Positions 24,140 through 35,460 are shown, counted from the stretch's first letter. The stretch is 64,000 bases of DNA from Saxidomus purpurata (GCA_022818135.1 JAFMSR010000014.1:36684424-36748423), one strand, 5' to 3'. Translations and numbers: made by a program. The notes: generated by a model not told the origin, from the letters alone.

Positions 24140-25098
24140 AGCTCGACTTTTCTATGAAAAGGGGAGCTATCCTACTCGCCCCGGCGTCGGCGTCGGCGTC
24201 ACACCTTGGTTAAGTTTTTTGTACCACCCCACTTTATTTCAGAAGTATTAGAGGTATGGCTTTGAAACTTACCATACTTGTTGACCATCATAACCTCCAT
24301 CTACAGACAAGAGTACATAACTCTGTCAAGGTTTTTGACAGAATTATGGCCCTTTTTTTACTTAGAAAGTGTATTGAGCTTGGTTAAGTTTTTCGTACCA
24401 CCTCACTTTATTTCAAAACCATTGGAGGTATTGCTTTGAAACTAACCATACTTGTTAACCATCACGACCTTCATCAACAGACAAGAGGACATAACTCTGT
24501 CAAGGTTTTTGACAGAATTATGCCCCTTTTTGACTTAGAAAATACATTGAATATGGGTAAAATCCACTTATTGCCTTAACCCTTTGAGATATTGCTTTGA
24601 AACTTTTAATGCTATTTCACATCATTACCCCCATCTGTAGGCAAGAGAAGGTAACTCTGTCAGGGATTTGTTTTAAAAATTAAGGCCTTTTATCGACTTA
24701 GAATCTTGGTTAAGTTTTTCGTACCAGTCCACTTTTTGACTGAACTGTTTGAGATATTAATTTGAAAGTTGGAATACTTGTTTACCATCATGATTCCCAA
24801 ACATGGGCAGGAGTAGGTAATTCTGTCAAGGATTTTATTTGAATTATGGCCCTTTTTGACTTAGAAACTCAGTTAAAATTTTCATTCTTGTCCACTTGTT
24901 AACTTAACCATTTGAGATATTACTTTGAAAGTTGGAGTACTTATGTACCATCGTAAGACCTATCTGTAAGCAAAAGAAGATAACTCTGTGAAAAATTTTC
25001 TTGATTTGTACTTGTGTGCCCTTAACTGTCAAAGTTTTGTTTTATTGGCAAGCACTAAAAAAGTCGAGCACGCTGTCCTACTGACAGCTCTTGTTTTT
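24140..25098 (+). mobile_element. Insertion in the right palindrome arm
   Basis: It begins agctcgacttttctatgaaa and ends tgtcctactgacagctcttg, and is bounded by TTTTT on both sides; the left arm lacks it. Inside are about five ~180-bp units with ggttaagtttttcgtaccac and taactctgtcaaggtttttg. It is a non-coding dispersed repeat that arrived after the palindrome formed. Confidence 0.7.
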
Positions 25099-25526
25099 CT
25101 GCCACTGAACCTTACCAAAAAAAATAAAATTAAAATTTAATGAAATTCCGACGTTCATTTAGCGCCAGACTGATAGTTTTGGGCGTATATTTAACACAAA
25201 AACCTATCGTTTATCATCAAAGTATATATAATCGAGAATATTTCAAAAAAAGGACCATTTTAGCAAAATGACCTGAACCTTACCCTACGATTTTAGTTAC
25301 ATTTTCCCTCGACTCGAGTCGGATGACCAGCATTTCAATAAAACTACACAAGTAATTGCATATCTACAAAGGCGGTGTGGTTCCAAAAAGTGTGTAGCAG
25401 GTTGATAGCCAGGTGCCATTCTCAAGAAAATTTTGAAGAATAAAATATTTAGGAAAAACTCACCTTTTAGTGTCGTGCCGCCATCTTGTATGTTTAGATA
25501 CGGTTCAGTCCGTTTACCCCCCTTGT

Positions 25527-26390
25527 TAATGTCTAAAAGTATACCGAGCGCAATATGAATGCCGGAAACCATACAACGATGACGTCATTTGTGCAACAGT
25601 TTTAAACTGAGTTTTAAAGAGTTTTTAACATAAATAAACAGAACAAATGTTGGTATCGCTGTAATATTAAGTCACTCGTAAACACTTGTGAACATCAAAA
25701 GTAGTCATTTTCACTCGTCGCTGCCCCACTCGAGAAAAATCACTTTTGATGCCCTCTCAGTGAAATTATATAGAGGATAATTGTTGGTTTCGGTGTAGGA
25801 TCACGTGTGGGCACCAAAAGTGATATTTTCACCAGTGAAAGTAACAACTTTTGGTGTTCACGAGTGGAATTAACGTGATGTATCGTATACCTGTCATAAA
25901 TACTTAATCCTGATTGGCCGATAGCGCTCACGTGCCGGGTCTGCAAAAGTATGTGTAGACCTGCACGGATTTTAAGACGTCATTTCTGTTATACTTTCGC
26001 ATGATTTTCTCTACTCTTTATGAGGTATACGATATAATAATTATAGACTAATGTTTCGGTCAGTACATAGTTTTGCGGACCTGTGAAAAAACGATATTAA
26101 CCTCGGACTTCGTCCTCGGTCAATATCCCTTTTAACAGGTCCGCAAAACTATGTATTGACCTCAAAATTAGTCTATAATTGTATAATAACACCGATACCA
26201 ACACCTTTTCTCTATAATTTATGGTTAAAACTCTACTTTTATTGAGTTTGTTTCTATAAAATATCGAAAATCGCAGGAAACGTCATGAGAAAACAGCGCA
26301 AATGACGTCATTTTAATGACGTCATCGTCGCATGGTTTCCAGCATTAATTACGCCCGGTATACTTTTTGACATAAATCCAGGTTAAATAT
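25527..26390. mobile_element. 0.86-kb palindromic element abutting the giant palindrome
   Basis: Left arm 25530-25665 and right arm 26183-26388 are reverse complements: atgtctaaaagtataccg, gccggaaaccata, gatgacgtcattt and gttggtatcgctgtaata have mirrored partners. The interior holds a separate hairpin at 26030-26175 and paired cacttttggtgttcacgagt-type segments. Several TGACGTCA CRE-type octamers sit in the arms. Confidence 0.6.
26030..26175. repeat. Hairpin MITE
   Basis: The arms ttatagactaatgtttcggt and, inverted, acctcaaaattagtctataa enclose catagttttgcggacctgtg and its complement, centred on cctcggacttcgtcctcgg. This is a compact long-stem hairpin. Confidence 0.7.
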
Positions 26391-26528
26391 TGCAAACACA
26401 GTGAAAATAAAAATGGTAATCCACTTCAAAACTGTGGATTATCACTTTAATTTCACTGAGAAAACTCTATAATTCACTTGAAAACATAAAATAAAATGTG
26501 ATACCAACACTTATCCTCCATAAACTTT

Positions 26529-26700
26529 TGGAGCTGCAGTGTTAGCGCATTCGTCTCAGGATCGGAGGGTCCCGGGTTCGATCCCCACCAGTGCCACAGC
26601 AGTTGTGTCCTTAGGAGACAAGACACAGTAATTTTCACATTGCCTCTAATTCTAAGAGATTGGTTGCATCTGGAGTGAGTCTCGAGAAAAATTAATATAA
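26529..26700 (+). mobile_element. tRNA-derived SINE
   Basis: A tRNA-like head (26529-26597) has an A-box-like gtgttagcgcattcg and a perfect B box gggttcgatccc. It is followed by a body with ttgtgtccttaggagacaag acacag, a motif seen in several metazoan SINE tails. The cloverleaf pairs only partly, so it is not a functional tRNA gene. Confidence 0.65.
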
Positions 26701-26799
26701 GTCGTAAGAACTAGTTTCGCAATCGAGAAAAAATAATATGTACATAGCTACTCTTGGCACCAAACTGGGATTGTTAAAACTCTTACTTTAGTTTATATT

Positions 26800-26990
26800 A
26801 ATTTATTTTAGCTCGATTGTGAAGAAAGCTTGTAGCTTATCGAGTCAATCTCGAGTCCGTTTCCTGAAAAAAAACCCGTTCTTGTGTCATATGAGGAGGT
26901 ACGGTCGTGACCATAATAGGGCTCGAACCCGCGACCGAGGGGAAGAGCAGCAGACACCTTAACCTCTATACCAGCGCTCCCCAGTTAGTT
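26800..26990 (-). mobile_element. tRNA-derived SINE, opposite orientation
   Basis: Read on the minus strand from about 26985: ggagcgctggtatagaggtt (A box) and gcgggttcgagccctatt (B box), then a non-tRNA tail. It faces the SINE at 26529. Confidence 0.65.
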
Positions 26991-27649
26991 CTAGAATTTT
27001 TTTCATTATAACAAATGTCACTTGTAAAATTCTAAACAAGCAAAGAAAGGTGTGCTTGATACTGATTTCTGTCCACTACAACACTGATACTGTATGTATA
27101 TAATGCTGTGATTATTTACTTTGATTATGTTTGTTTAGTGACGCTATTATTGGAAAAAATCATTAAAATAGCAAGTTCAATGCTAATAAGATGTTTTGTT
27201 ATTTTTATAATCGTGTGCCCACATTTGCCAAAACATCCAAGTTTCAACTTATATGTCTCGTAAATTGACGTTAGTGATCCTTGAAAATTTAACTATTTTC
27301 TTCCATTTAAAATGTTCCATTATCATTTTTTCCCCATTTTCCTGAATGTATTTACGAATTATTTTTATAAATATCAACGAAAACAAAGTATTCACGTTAG
27401 AAGTATTGATCTGTGTTTTATGCACATGTTTTCCCACGAAGTTCAAATTTTGGTCCGATTCAGCCCATAGTTGAATTTGACCAAGATATTGTAGCAACAC
27501 AAATTATATACATACATGTATAAGTTTGATTCTGTAAAGATTAATTTATTTAAACTGTAGCCTGTTGTAAGTATCCATGATGATATGGAAGCTGTCAGAA
27601 TTATTAAAGTAAACTACTATAGTATGCATATAACAGTATTTCTACGTAC

Positions 27650-27853
27650 TGACAATCTGTTTAATGACATGCCATGCTGTTATTATGAAATTTGGTCCTA
27701 TCCTTATGACGGTGCCGGTTCCTTGGTTATTCCAATATAATATACCAACCGACTTCATCGTCTTACAGAGGTTCGCAAGCTCCGTTTTAGAAAGTGTAGC
27801 GTCAATAGTTCTCTTGAAGAGTACTTGTTGCTTACTTGGTTCTTTGGTACCAC
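27650..27853 (-). CDS. Trypsin-like protease, His exon
   Basis: The peptide begins GTKEPSKQQVLFKRTIDATL and ends GTGTVIRIGPNFIITAWHVI KQIV. A GTG-x-V-x-I strand followed by ITAWHV is the catalytic-histidine block of trypsin-fold peptidases. The acceptor is CGTTATACAG and the donor is GTACGT. It is 204 nt, enters with two bases that complete a Cys codon with the upstream exon's last T, and leaves in phase 1. No cysteine pairs around the His typical of secreted S1 proteases are seen, which favours a Trypsin_2/FAM111-like enzyme over a digestive trypsin. That assignment is from memory of the families. Confidence 0.85.
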
Positions 27854-28208
27854 CTGTATAACGACAATACCTCATTTGTTGAGTTTCTTAAATGTGAAGA
27901 TATGAGAAAGAAATGAATTACCACGGATGGAAATATATTTCCGATGTGTTTTCAAGAAGCAAAGACTAATCACTTGCTAAACATTGAAAGAAACTGGTAT
28001 TTATAGCTTTTAATTTTATAAATAAGCATTAAAAATGAAAACAAATGGCAACAGATAAAGAACGGCAATGGTGCAAATTACTTGTTATAATGACTGTGCA
28101 TTAGAATCTATATAAAAAAGCATGAAGTTGCCATTATACACATAAAAATTATTGTAGTGACTAAGTTTATATGTTCAATGTTTGTTCTCAAGAGAGATGA
28201 TAACTTAC

Positions 28209-28327
28209 ATAAGGCTTCTTCATCCTCGAGAAATGGTGTTCTCTTAGTAACCCTCATACAGCTAAATTTCCTGTAGAAATGAGTGTTTCCCTTCATAAAC
28301 ACGTCGGCTTCTTCCAGTACATTATAA
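28209..28327 (-). CDS. Trypsin-like protease, N-terminal exon
   Basis: Encodes YNVLEEADVFMKGNTHFYRK, then FSCMRVTKRTPFLEDEEAL. The GTAAGT donor at 28208 is strong and leaves one T, which joins the two-base start of the His exon 355 nt downstream. The acceptor (AACATTTAG) is weaker, so the exon start is less certain. No domain is recognised. It enters needing two bases from an earlier exon. One candidate is a short ATG frame at 29140-29103, but that join is speculative. Confidence 0.6.
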
Positions 28328-29102
28328 CTAAATGTTCACGTTAACATGCTCAGTTGAAACCCAGTATGTGTTGAAGGAATTACAGAGTGGACAACTTGCC
28401 TCTTGGCCTTTGATCCCTGAGATTGACCTTAACATTGAATTAAAGTGGCGCAAACACTCACTATGTTTATAACATCGATATTGTGAACATTTGACCTAAG
28501 TAGGTATTATGAATATAGGACATACCGTCTTATGACCTTTGTCCTTAACTTTGACTTTTACCTCAAATCAGTACATTTGGAAAATGGATTCTGTGATTTC
28601 AATAACTTGAAAATTTGACACAAGTGTCAAGAAAATCCTTCAAGGTTTTGGGAAATTAAGTTTCATGACCTCTAACCCCTAAGTGTGACCATGACCTTAT
28701 GCCGGCTGGGTCGATATATCGGTTTTTACAAGTTATAGCATTCCAAAAGTTCCTTCTAGGGCACATCTTTCTATATATATTATTGAAGTACAAAATACGA
28801 CAGTCTAAGCAAATTAAGGTATTGGTATTTGATTGATAACGTCTACTTTTCTTTAATACTCCACGCACCTGTTACTACGTCACGCTACGCTACAGTAACT
28901 CTCCGACATCTGCTTTGATATGGTCACATGATAAGTTCGCGCCAATACTTCCAGCTCAATATTAGCATATTTCTACGCTATGCAAACGATATGTAAATTA
29001 ACATTCATTTCAGCTATATGTCAAACTAGCAATGCAAAATCAAACGCATTGTCGGACGATTTCTGCAAGTTCAACATGCAATAGCTTACCAAGTGAAGTT
29101 AC

Positions 29103-29180
29103 TGCAATATAAAGGGAAGTAACCTCAGTAATGTAAACATATACCGTGTACGGAAAAGAGCGGCTATTGGTTATTAGTTG
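29103..29180 (-). promoter_or_regulatory. Possible 5' end of the protease gene
   Basis: On the minus strand an AACCAATAGC CCAAT box (about 29165-29174) precedes an ATG at 29140 that opens MFTLLRLLPFIL, a leader-like peptide. It could end at a GTAACT donor after 29103 with two bases over. That phase would fit the exon starting at 28327. The donor is weak and the peptide short, so this is only a candidate. Confidence 0.2.
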
Positions 29181-29620
29181 GTTTCATCCAATCGGCAGAA
29201 CGCATTTTCAATATCACAACGTTTCACTTATAACGGAAACACACCGAAAAACGGCTTACGTGATGCATTGTTCAGTCAAGTGTGTCTGTACAATTCCAAC
29301 TGTTCCTTCCTCGGACAATAAGATAAAAATTTGATCAACCTTCTAGGGATTAAGAAAATGTGGAGCCTCTTTCTGTAATCTCGCCCTGATTTGATTTAAA
29401 CGAAGGTTTTGCTCGTCTTCTCGGTGAGATGAACATTAGACGAATGTTTTATGAACATCTTTCAAAGGTTTTAGGAGATATGGAATTGATAGAAACGACC
29501 GATCAACAAGCTGACTTAATGTCATCATCAGAAAAGTGCTGAAACATGGACAATTATCAACTTTCGTCGACCTTGGAATGATCCCCACCGCATAAACAAA
29601 ATGCATGCTATGCACTAGTT

Positions 29621-29761
29621 TTCAAGTGGCACAAACGATTTAGAGAGGGACGAGAATCCATCGCAGACGATAAGCGTGTAGGAAGAAAGTCAGTAATTAT
29701 TGGTAACCTCTATAAGGAGATTCGCGCATTGGCAGAGGAAAAAGGGTTAAGTTATACCTGA
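29621..29761 (+). pseudogene. Mariner-type transposase HTH remnant
   Basis: Encodes FKWHKRFREGRESIADDKRV, then GRKSVIIGNLYKEIRALAEEKGLSYT and a stop. KWxKRFREGRESxxDDxRxGR is the second helix-turn-helix and linker of mariner transposases. An upstream stop and the terminal TGA show the copy is dead. No DDD catalytic domain follows. Confidence 0.75.
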
Positions 29762-30464
29762 GTATGGACAGTTCTAAGGAGTGGCTTAACATTTCGCGGC
29801 AGTGAGTGGACGTCTGTGGTAGATATTTCGAAAAGTCATAATTTTAACGTCGCTTTCACAAGACGATGTCACGAACGTCACGGGACTGCTCTGGGGTAGC
29901 GGAGATATATACATTTTCAATGAAGCATAATTTTAACACCGATTTTCATATCATCGTGAAATTCAGTATGCATTGTACTTTGTGTTATATAAATATCAAA
30001 GAAATTAAACAGATAGTAAAAGTTAAAACGAATGTCAACGTATTTGTATCACCCTTCATATGTCTCAGTTTTTAATTAGATCTTTTAAAGGCAGACTTTT
30101 TGTACAGATCCCATTCAAGTATTCAAGAGGTTATTTTGACGAAGCGACTTTATAACCGTAAGAAAAACGTTTATCTATTAAATTATGTCAGATAATTGCA
30201 GAGTTCTTGAAAATTTAATTAATGTTAAAAGTTTTACATCAGTAGTGCTTATAAGCCAACTGTTGGTGACCAAAAGATGGACTGCTTGCTGATGATAATT
30301 TTGTGGCTAGGCGAGCTAACAATATGAGATATATATAAAAAGCAGACCTGGACAGTGGCTAACCGGGTCGAAAAGATCATATTTATATATTTTGGTTTTT
30401 CTTAGACTATATATCATAATGGCTTAAAGGCTGTTTAAAGCATTCTTTTCGCCAAATAAGTACA

Positions 30465-30470
30465 TTTAAT
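30465..30470 (-). terminator. Possible poly(A) signal (ATTAAA)
   Basis: The ATTAAA variant lies 32 nt downstream of the TAG at 30502-30504 on the minus strand. No canonical AATAAA is nearer. Confidence 0.3.
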
Positions 30471-30501
30471 TAAGTCTAAATTTTTAAACAGACTATCAGG
30501 T

Positions 30502-30602
30502 CTACAACCTGTCCTGGAGTTTTCTTTGCAGGTACGCCAACGCCAAACGAGCCAAAACACAGGATGCTGCTGCTGCACATACAATCAAAAGTAGTGTGTC
30601 AA
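30502..30602 (-). CDS. Putative small membrane protein, last exon (TM segment)
   Basis: An excellent acceptor (TTCTTATTTTTCAG) precedes 30602. The frame gives DTLLLIVCAAAASCVLARLA, then LAYLQRKLQDRL and a TAG stop. The first ~20 residues are hydrophobic and small, a plausible membrane helix with one Arg inside, and the end is a basic cytoplasmic tail. The exon starts with two bases (TT), which fit the single C left by the donor at 38317 to make Leu. I do not recognise the family. Loss of the acceptor reading frame elsewhere argues that this is a genuine 3' coding exon. Confidence 0.55.
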
Positions 30603-31049
30603 CTGAAAAATAAGAATAACAAAACATTTTATAATTATATTCACCCCGTCCCACTTGTCAGTCTTTCTTGTGTACCTCATCATAATGCTGGACTTAGTGT
30701 TCCACTTAAGTTTTACATGTAGTATGTACGAGTTGCGTTCCAAAAGATCCAGAAAAATGTCATGCTCTTTCAAGTATTGTCTGCATTTCATGGGAATTTC
30801 AATTGGACAGAATTATATTAACTGCACGAGTTTTGGATAAATTCCATGACGTTTAGATCAAATTCAGATAAGATCAGATTTAACTTAGAAGTCAGTCTGG
30901 AAAATTCAAGGCACAAAATTATGCCCAGACATAGTTAACAAATTGCTAAGAAACGATTTAATGAATTGGGAATTACTGATAGCGCGGATGTTATTAAAGT
31001 CCGTGTCTAGCAAGGATCGTATAAATCTAATTTAAAGAAAACTGTAGAC

Positions 31050-31151
31050 ATGATCCGAACACTACTGGAATCAGGATTTACAGTGAAGAATATGGCGAAA
31101 TTATTTTTATTATTTGGCCGACTAAACCAATATAATTTGCAAGCTAACTAA
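31050..31151 (+). pseudogene. Possible transposon-type HTH remnant
   Basis: The short frame MIRTLLESGFTVKNMAKLFL resembles the 'LLESGFT-xxx-IAKLL' helix-turn-helix opening I know from several animal transposase-like proteins. It is surrounded by stops. The evidence is weak and no catalytic domain is present. Confidence 0.3.
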
Positions 31152-31934
31152 GTCGAGGCTCATATTTTTTGCCAAGGACTTTCATAGATAAACTTCGAAT
31201 TTAACATTCAATAAAACATTAAACATTGATTCCGTTGGAATACCTTTATTTGGAAAGAATGTGTGTTCCTTCAGAATTGATTTATTTGAATATATTAGTG
31301 TGTATGCATGACCGAATGTGAATACAGAACTTTTAAATGCCAATAACCACTTGAAAAGTTATTAAAGAGGGTGAATTATCTATATAACAACTTGAAGTTT
31401 GCTCAGGATATATTTAAATGAAAAAGTAGTTTACTTAATGAAAGTGTACACACTAAACAGATGAGAAGGAAAAATTGCAGTAACGATATAAAACATTGTA
31501 GTTGGTGCAGGATTTAACGAACAACAACATTATGGACCTATATTGCTTACCAACCATTGTCACCAAACAATGCCAGAAATCAAGATAACAAATCTTTTCG
31601 AGTATATTAAGGAAATGTGTTGTTTGAATGCAGGCAAAACGCATAACATTCACGTTCGCCAAAAGGCTGAGAAAAAAATAGCATTGAAATTCGATGTCAA
31701 AACTGCAGACATAGTCCAAGTTGCATGACTGTTACTTCGAAAATAAGAATGTCAACTAAACAAATATATTTGCAAAACTTAACACACGGTCTAAATTTTA
31801 GGAAACTGTTCCGGTTCACTGTATACAGGGTCTATTGCTACTTCAAAAAAAAAATCTTTAAACACCTCTTATCATGAACCAATGGTTGTAATTCAGAAAT
31901 AAAGAAAATGGTTTCAGTTCACTGTACACAGAAC

Positions 31935-33330
31935 CACTTTTTACTATATATAGACTGTTCAGTACTGGAGTTTTAAACATCATGCAGTACTAAAGTGTAA
32001 CTAGAACTGTCACAAGAGTGACGAATTATACCCCCACAATACAGCTTTGTCACAGAAGTATGGCAACCATAAGAAAGGAATGGCCACAAGGACATAGAGT
32101 TGAGTTATTATACAATAACTTGTGTAAATGAGACCTTGACCTTTGACCTACTGACCCCAAAGTCGAACTTGACCTGTATTTCATGATGTTACAGCTGTGT
32201 ACCGAAAATTATTTAAATCGGTCAAGCCTTTCATGAGTTATCATCCGGAAACTGTTTTACATTACAGTTCAGAGTCACTGTGACCTTGGCCTTTGACCTA
32301 CTGGCTCCAAAGTCGAACTTGACCTGTATTTGTATTTGTGTCGGGTCACCTATTGACGTGTACTCCTCATTATAGCCCCACAAAACGAAGTTTGGGGTGG
32401 GGGGTATATAGGAGTGAGCTTGTCGGTTTGTCGGTCGGTCTGAACCACTTTTTACTATATATAGACTTTTCAGTACTAGAGTTTTAAACATCATGCAGTA
32501 CTAAAGTGTAACTAGAACTGTCACAAGAGTGACGAATTATACCCCCACAATACAGCTTTGTCACAGAAGTATGGCAACCATAAGAAAGGAATGGCCACAA
32601 GGACATAGAGTTGAGTTATTATACAATAACTTGTGTAAATGAGACCTTGACCTTTGACCTACTGACCCCAAAGTCGAACTTGACCTGTATTTCATGATGT
32701 TACAGCTGTGTACCGAAAATTATTTAAATCGGTCAAGCCTTTCATGAGTTATCATCCGGAAACTGTTTTACAGTTCAGAGTCACTGTGACCTTGACCTTT
32801 GACCTACTGACCCCAAAGTCGAACTTGACCTGTATTTCATAAAGTTGCACGTGTGTACCAAAAATTATTGAAATCGGTCAAGCCTTTCATGAGTTATCAT
32901 CCGGAAACTGTTTTACAGTTCAGAGTCACTGTGACCTTGACCTTTGACCTACTGACCCCAAAGTCAAACTTGACCTGTATTTCATAAAGTTGCACGTGTG
33001 TACCAAAAATTATATAAATCAGTCAAGCCTTTCATGAGTTATCATCCGGAAACTGTTTTACAGTTCAGAGTCACTGTGACCTTGACCTTTGACCTACTGA
33101 CCCCAAAGTTGAACTTGACCTGTATTTCATGAAGTTGCACGTGTGTACCAAAAATTATTCAAAAGGGTAAAGTCGTTCATGAGTTATCATCCGGAAACCA
33201 TGAAAAGCAACAGACTGACCGACAAACCGACAAGCTCACTCCTATATACCCCCCCACCCCAAACTTCGTTTTGTGGGGGTATAATGAGGAGTACACGTCA
33301 ATAGGTGACCCGACACGACGTTAAATACAC
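31935..33330 (+). repeat. DR1-type repeat with a ~500-bp direct duplication and inverted end
   Basis: About 31940-32260 is repeated nearly exactly at about 32445-32760 (caagagtgacgaattatacc, cagaagtatggcaaccataa). Units with gtgaccttgacctttgacct follow at 32648, 32793, 32938 and 33083, exactly 145 bp apart. The right end (33208-33325: gacaaaccgacaagctcact, cttcgttttgtgggggtata) has an inverted copy at about 32338-32440. A diverged core at 32281 has GGCC for GACC. Confidence 0.8.
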
Positions 33331-34560
33331 CTACCTGACGGAAAGTGTCCGCTTACAAAGCGTTATTTTAAAAATAAGTCATCAATTTGTTCATAATGAA
33401 AGCCTGATTCCTGTTGTAAAATGTTAGTGTTCTATTCATATATCAATGAGACTTTTGATGTAAAACCAACGGAACGTTTTAAAATAACGTTGTGTAAGAT
33501 CTAACATAAATCTCCGTTTTTCAATATATTTATCAACCTCTTCTATTTTCACCGGGGAAAAGACCATATGAAGTCCAGAAAAGGACGTCATATCACGTCA
33601 AGACAGAAAGGTCGTCGAGTAACGCCCATTTAAGTATATATCAAAACTGCACATATATGTCATTAAAAAACGTTCCAGAAACAACACGGACACGGTATGT
33701 ATATTTATCTACTTAAATTATTTCAAGTATGATATTTTCTTTTTCAATAAAAATGTGTCTATGGGGGGGGGGGACCCGCTGCGTTAAAAGTGCGTCTCAT
33801 CGTAAAGCTTTAAAAACAGTACGAAATACATAAGCTATTGATTTATAAATGAAATGGTATAATAGGGCTGGCCTTTTCCTGTATATTAAAGTGGAGTGGG
33901 GTTGTAATCGACACTATTCCAAAACACATTTAACTTAATATTTTTATAATTGACATCTGTTCACTGACTAGTGTGCAAAATTTTAAAGACATTTCACCGT
34001 TTAATTAAAAATTTATTTCGTTTTGTGTTGCCCTACCCCCACTTAAGAAATACTGGCCATATTTAAAAGTAGCCTAAAAGTTACATTAGGTGTTTGCAAG
34101 TATTTATTTACATTTATTTTTGTTCTAGGTTCCAAGTATTGCAATCAATGTATACATGTAATTACAAAACATGTATTATAATTCTACAAGCTTAACATGT
34201 GTAACAAAAACTATGCAATGATGCCAAAAACAAGGGTATATAATTAACCTACATATCACACATTTAAATATAAAAGAATAGCAAAAGATTCGGAGTATGG
34301 GCATCACTATTGATTATAAAACTTTTATTAGTAGTATACATGTATGAACTGCAATATAAGAAAAATTGAAACTGTTTTACCGTCTACTTTTTGAGATATT
34401 GAACTTTTAAAAATGAGTACGGTCAATTTTTATATTTTCAAGTAATTTCACAGCTTGATTAAATTAAGGAGAAATTAAGATACAGTTTTAAAATCTTGTA
34501 AAATATCATAATCTTCATGTAATTCAATTTAATTACTAAAAAATAAAAAAAAATAACGGA
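33331..34560. other. Intronic/intergenic DNA, little recognised
   Basis: Includes a poly-G run (about 33763-33774) and a TATA-like gtatatatcaaaac at about 33636 followed by a GTATGT. No exon is supported. Confidence 0.35.
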
Positions 34561-34568
34561 AACAAATT

Positions 34569-34633
34569 TGGCTACTGCGGGGATTGAACCCAGGACCTCT
34601 AGATCTCAAAGCAGACGCTCTAACCACCGCGCC
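34569..34633 (-). mobile_element. tRNA-like sequence (SINE head)
   Basis: Minus strand: ggcgcggtggttagagcgtc (A box) and cctgggttcaatccccgc (B box). The acceptor stem pairs only GGC/GCC and the anticodon stem is imperfect, so I treat it as a tRNA-derived SINE head or tRNA pseudogene. Confidence 0.5.
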
Positions 34634-34954
34634 AAAGTACAAAATAGGTACAAATATAAAATCCATAGTATTCCAAATGGTCATTAAACAGGAAGTAATC
34701 ATTACACCCCCACTACCTTAAGCATTAAAATCATGAGATAAACTGTCCCGATTGCTTATGCTTAACGCTCATAACGTTAAACACAATCATGTTGATTCTA
34801 GATATCAAATACTCTCAATAAAAGGCTTAGCCAAGATATACAAGAAAACACAGAGAACAGTGGCCGGCTAGTAAAAAAGAGTATGTACAAGAAAAGTTTT
34901 GATGCCAAGATACACCATATTAAACGGTATGGCGCGAGAATGAAATTCTCTTTA

Positions 34955-35460
34955 GATGTTCAAACTAGAAGTACCCCCCCCCCCCCCAACTGACACAGTA
35001 TATAAAATATATGTAACATTTGATGCATTAATCATTGTACCAGCACAACTGAAAGCATAGTACTTATCACTTCTGTGAAGTATAATTAAATCTGGCCAGG
35101 GGTTTTGGAGATTAAGAGCGCATATGATTTTATTATGTCGAATCCCTGTGACCTTGACCTTTGACCTAGTGACTCGAAACATAGACAATGCACCACTAGA
35201 CATGGTACTTATCACTTCTGTAAAGTATCATTAAATTCTGACCAGGGGATTTTACTATCTCGAGCCCCTGTGGCCTTGACCTTTGACCTAGTGATCCGAA
35301 ACGTGGACCATGCACAACTAGACATTGTAGTTATTACTTTTGTGAAGTATCATTAAATTCGGACCAGGGGTTTTGGAGATTTAGTATCCACAAGATTCCA
35401 TTTATAGACGCACTGACAGACGGAAAGACGGGCGGACTCTCCCTCAAGTGACGATGTGGG
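34955..35460 (+). repeat. Second copy of the C-run/DR1 repeat
   Basis: Starts at a 14-C run, aagtacccccccccccccc. It shares cttctgtgaagtatcatta, ccaggggttttggagatt and tgaccttgacctttgaccta (35155, 35277) with the array at 12060-13157. A cagacaagctgaatccagta tail-like segment lies at about 35745-35775. Confidence 0.75.

Larger units (their letters stand above)
19792..25525. mobile_element. 5.7-kb TTAA-flanked giant palindrome
   Basis: Both ends carry the inverted terminus caaggggggtaaacgg and both are flanked by TTAA (19788-19791 and 25526-25529). The arms, about 19792-22243 and 22934-25525, are reverse complements throughout, e.g. 20356-20450 against 23870-23950 and 21770-22240 against 22935-23405. 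The loop is about 690 bp. Each arm has gained a separate insertion (20910-21768 left; 24140-25098 right). A TTAA duplication fits piggyBac- or Kolobok-type elements. I found no intact transposase, so this is probably a foldback derivative. Confidence 0.75.
16097..27649 (-). other. 11.6-kb protease intron packed with inverted repeats
   Basis: The intron between the His and Asp exons. From low to high coordinate it holds a composite inverted-repeat element (16800-19370), the giant TTAA palindrome (19792-25525), a second palindrome (25527-26390) and two tRNA-derived SINEs in opposite orientation (26529-26990). The 16097-16776 and 26991-27649 edges show nothing recognisable. Confidence 0.75.
28328..30464. 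other. Gap between protease and membrane-protein genes
   Basis: Contains a ~130-bp diverged repeat with tgaccttgacct-like words (28380-28720), a possible minus-strand first exon and promoter (29103-29180) and a mariner remnant (29621-29761). Nothing else is recognised. Confidence 0.4.

Noticed and set aside
31543..31728. Possible exon on either strand
   Set aside because: Plus strand has a 61-residue frame and minus strand a frame between a good acceptor and a GTAAGC. They conflict, neither has a phase-matched partner or domain.
34569..34633. Functional tRNA gene
   Set aside because: Boxes A and B are good, but the acceptor and anticodon stems do not pair properly, so a SINE head or pseudogene is more likely.
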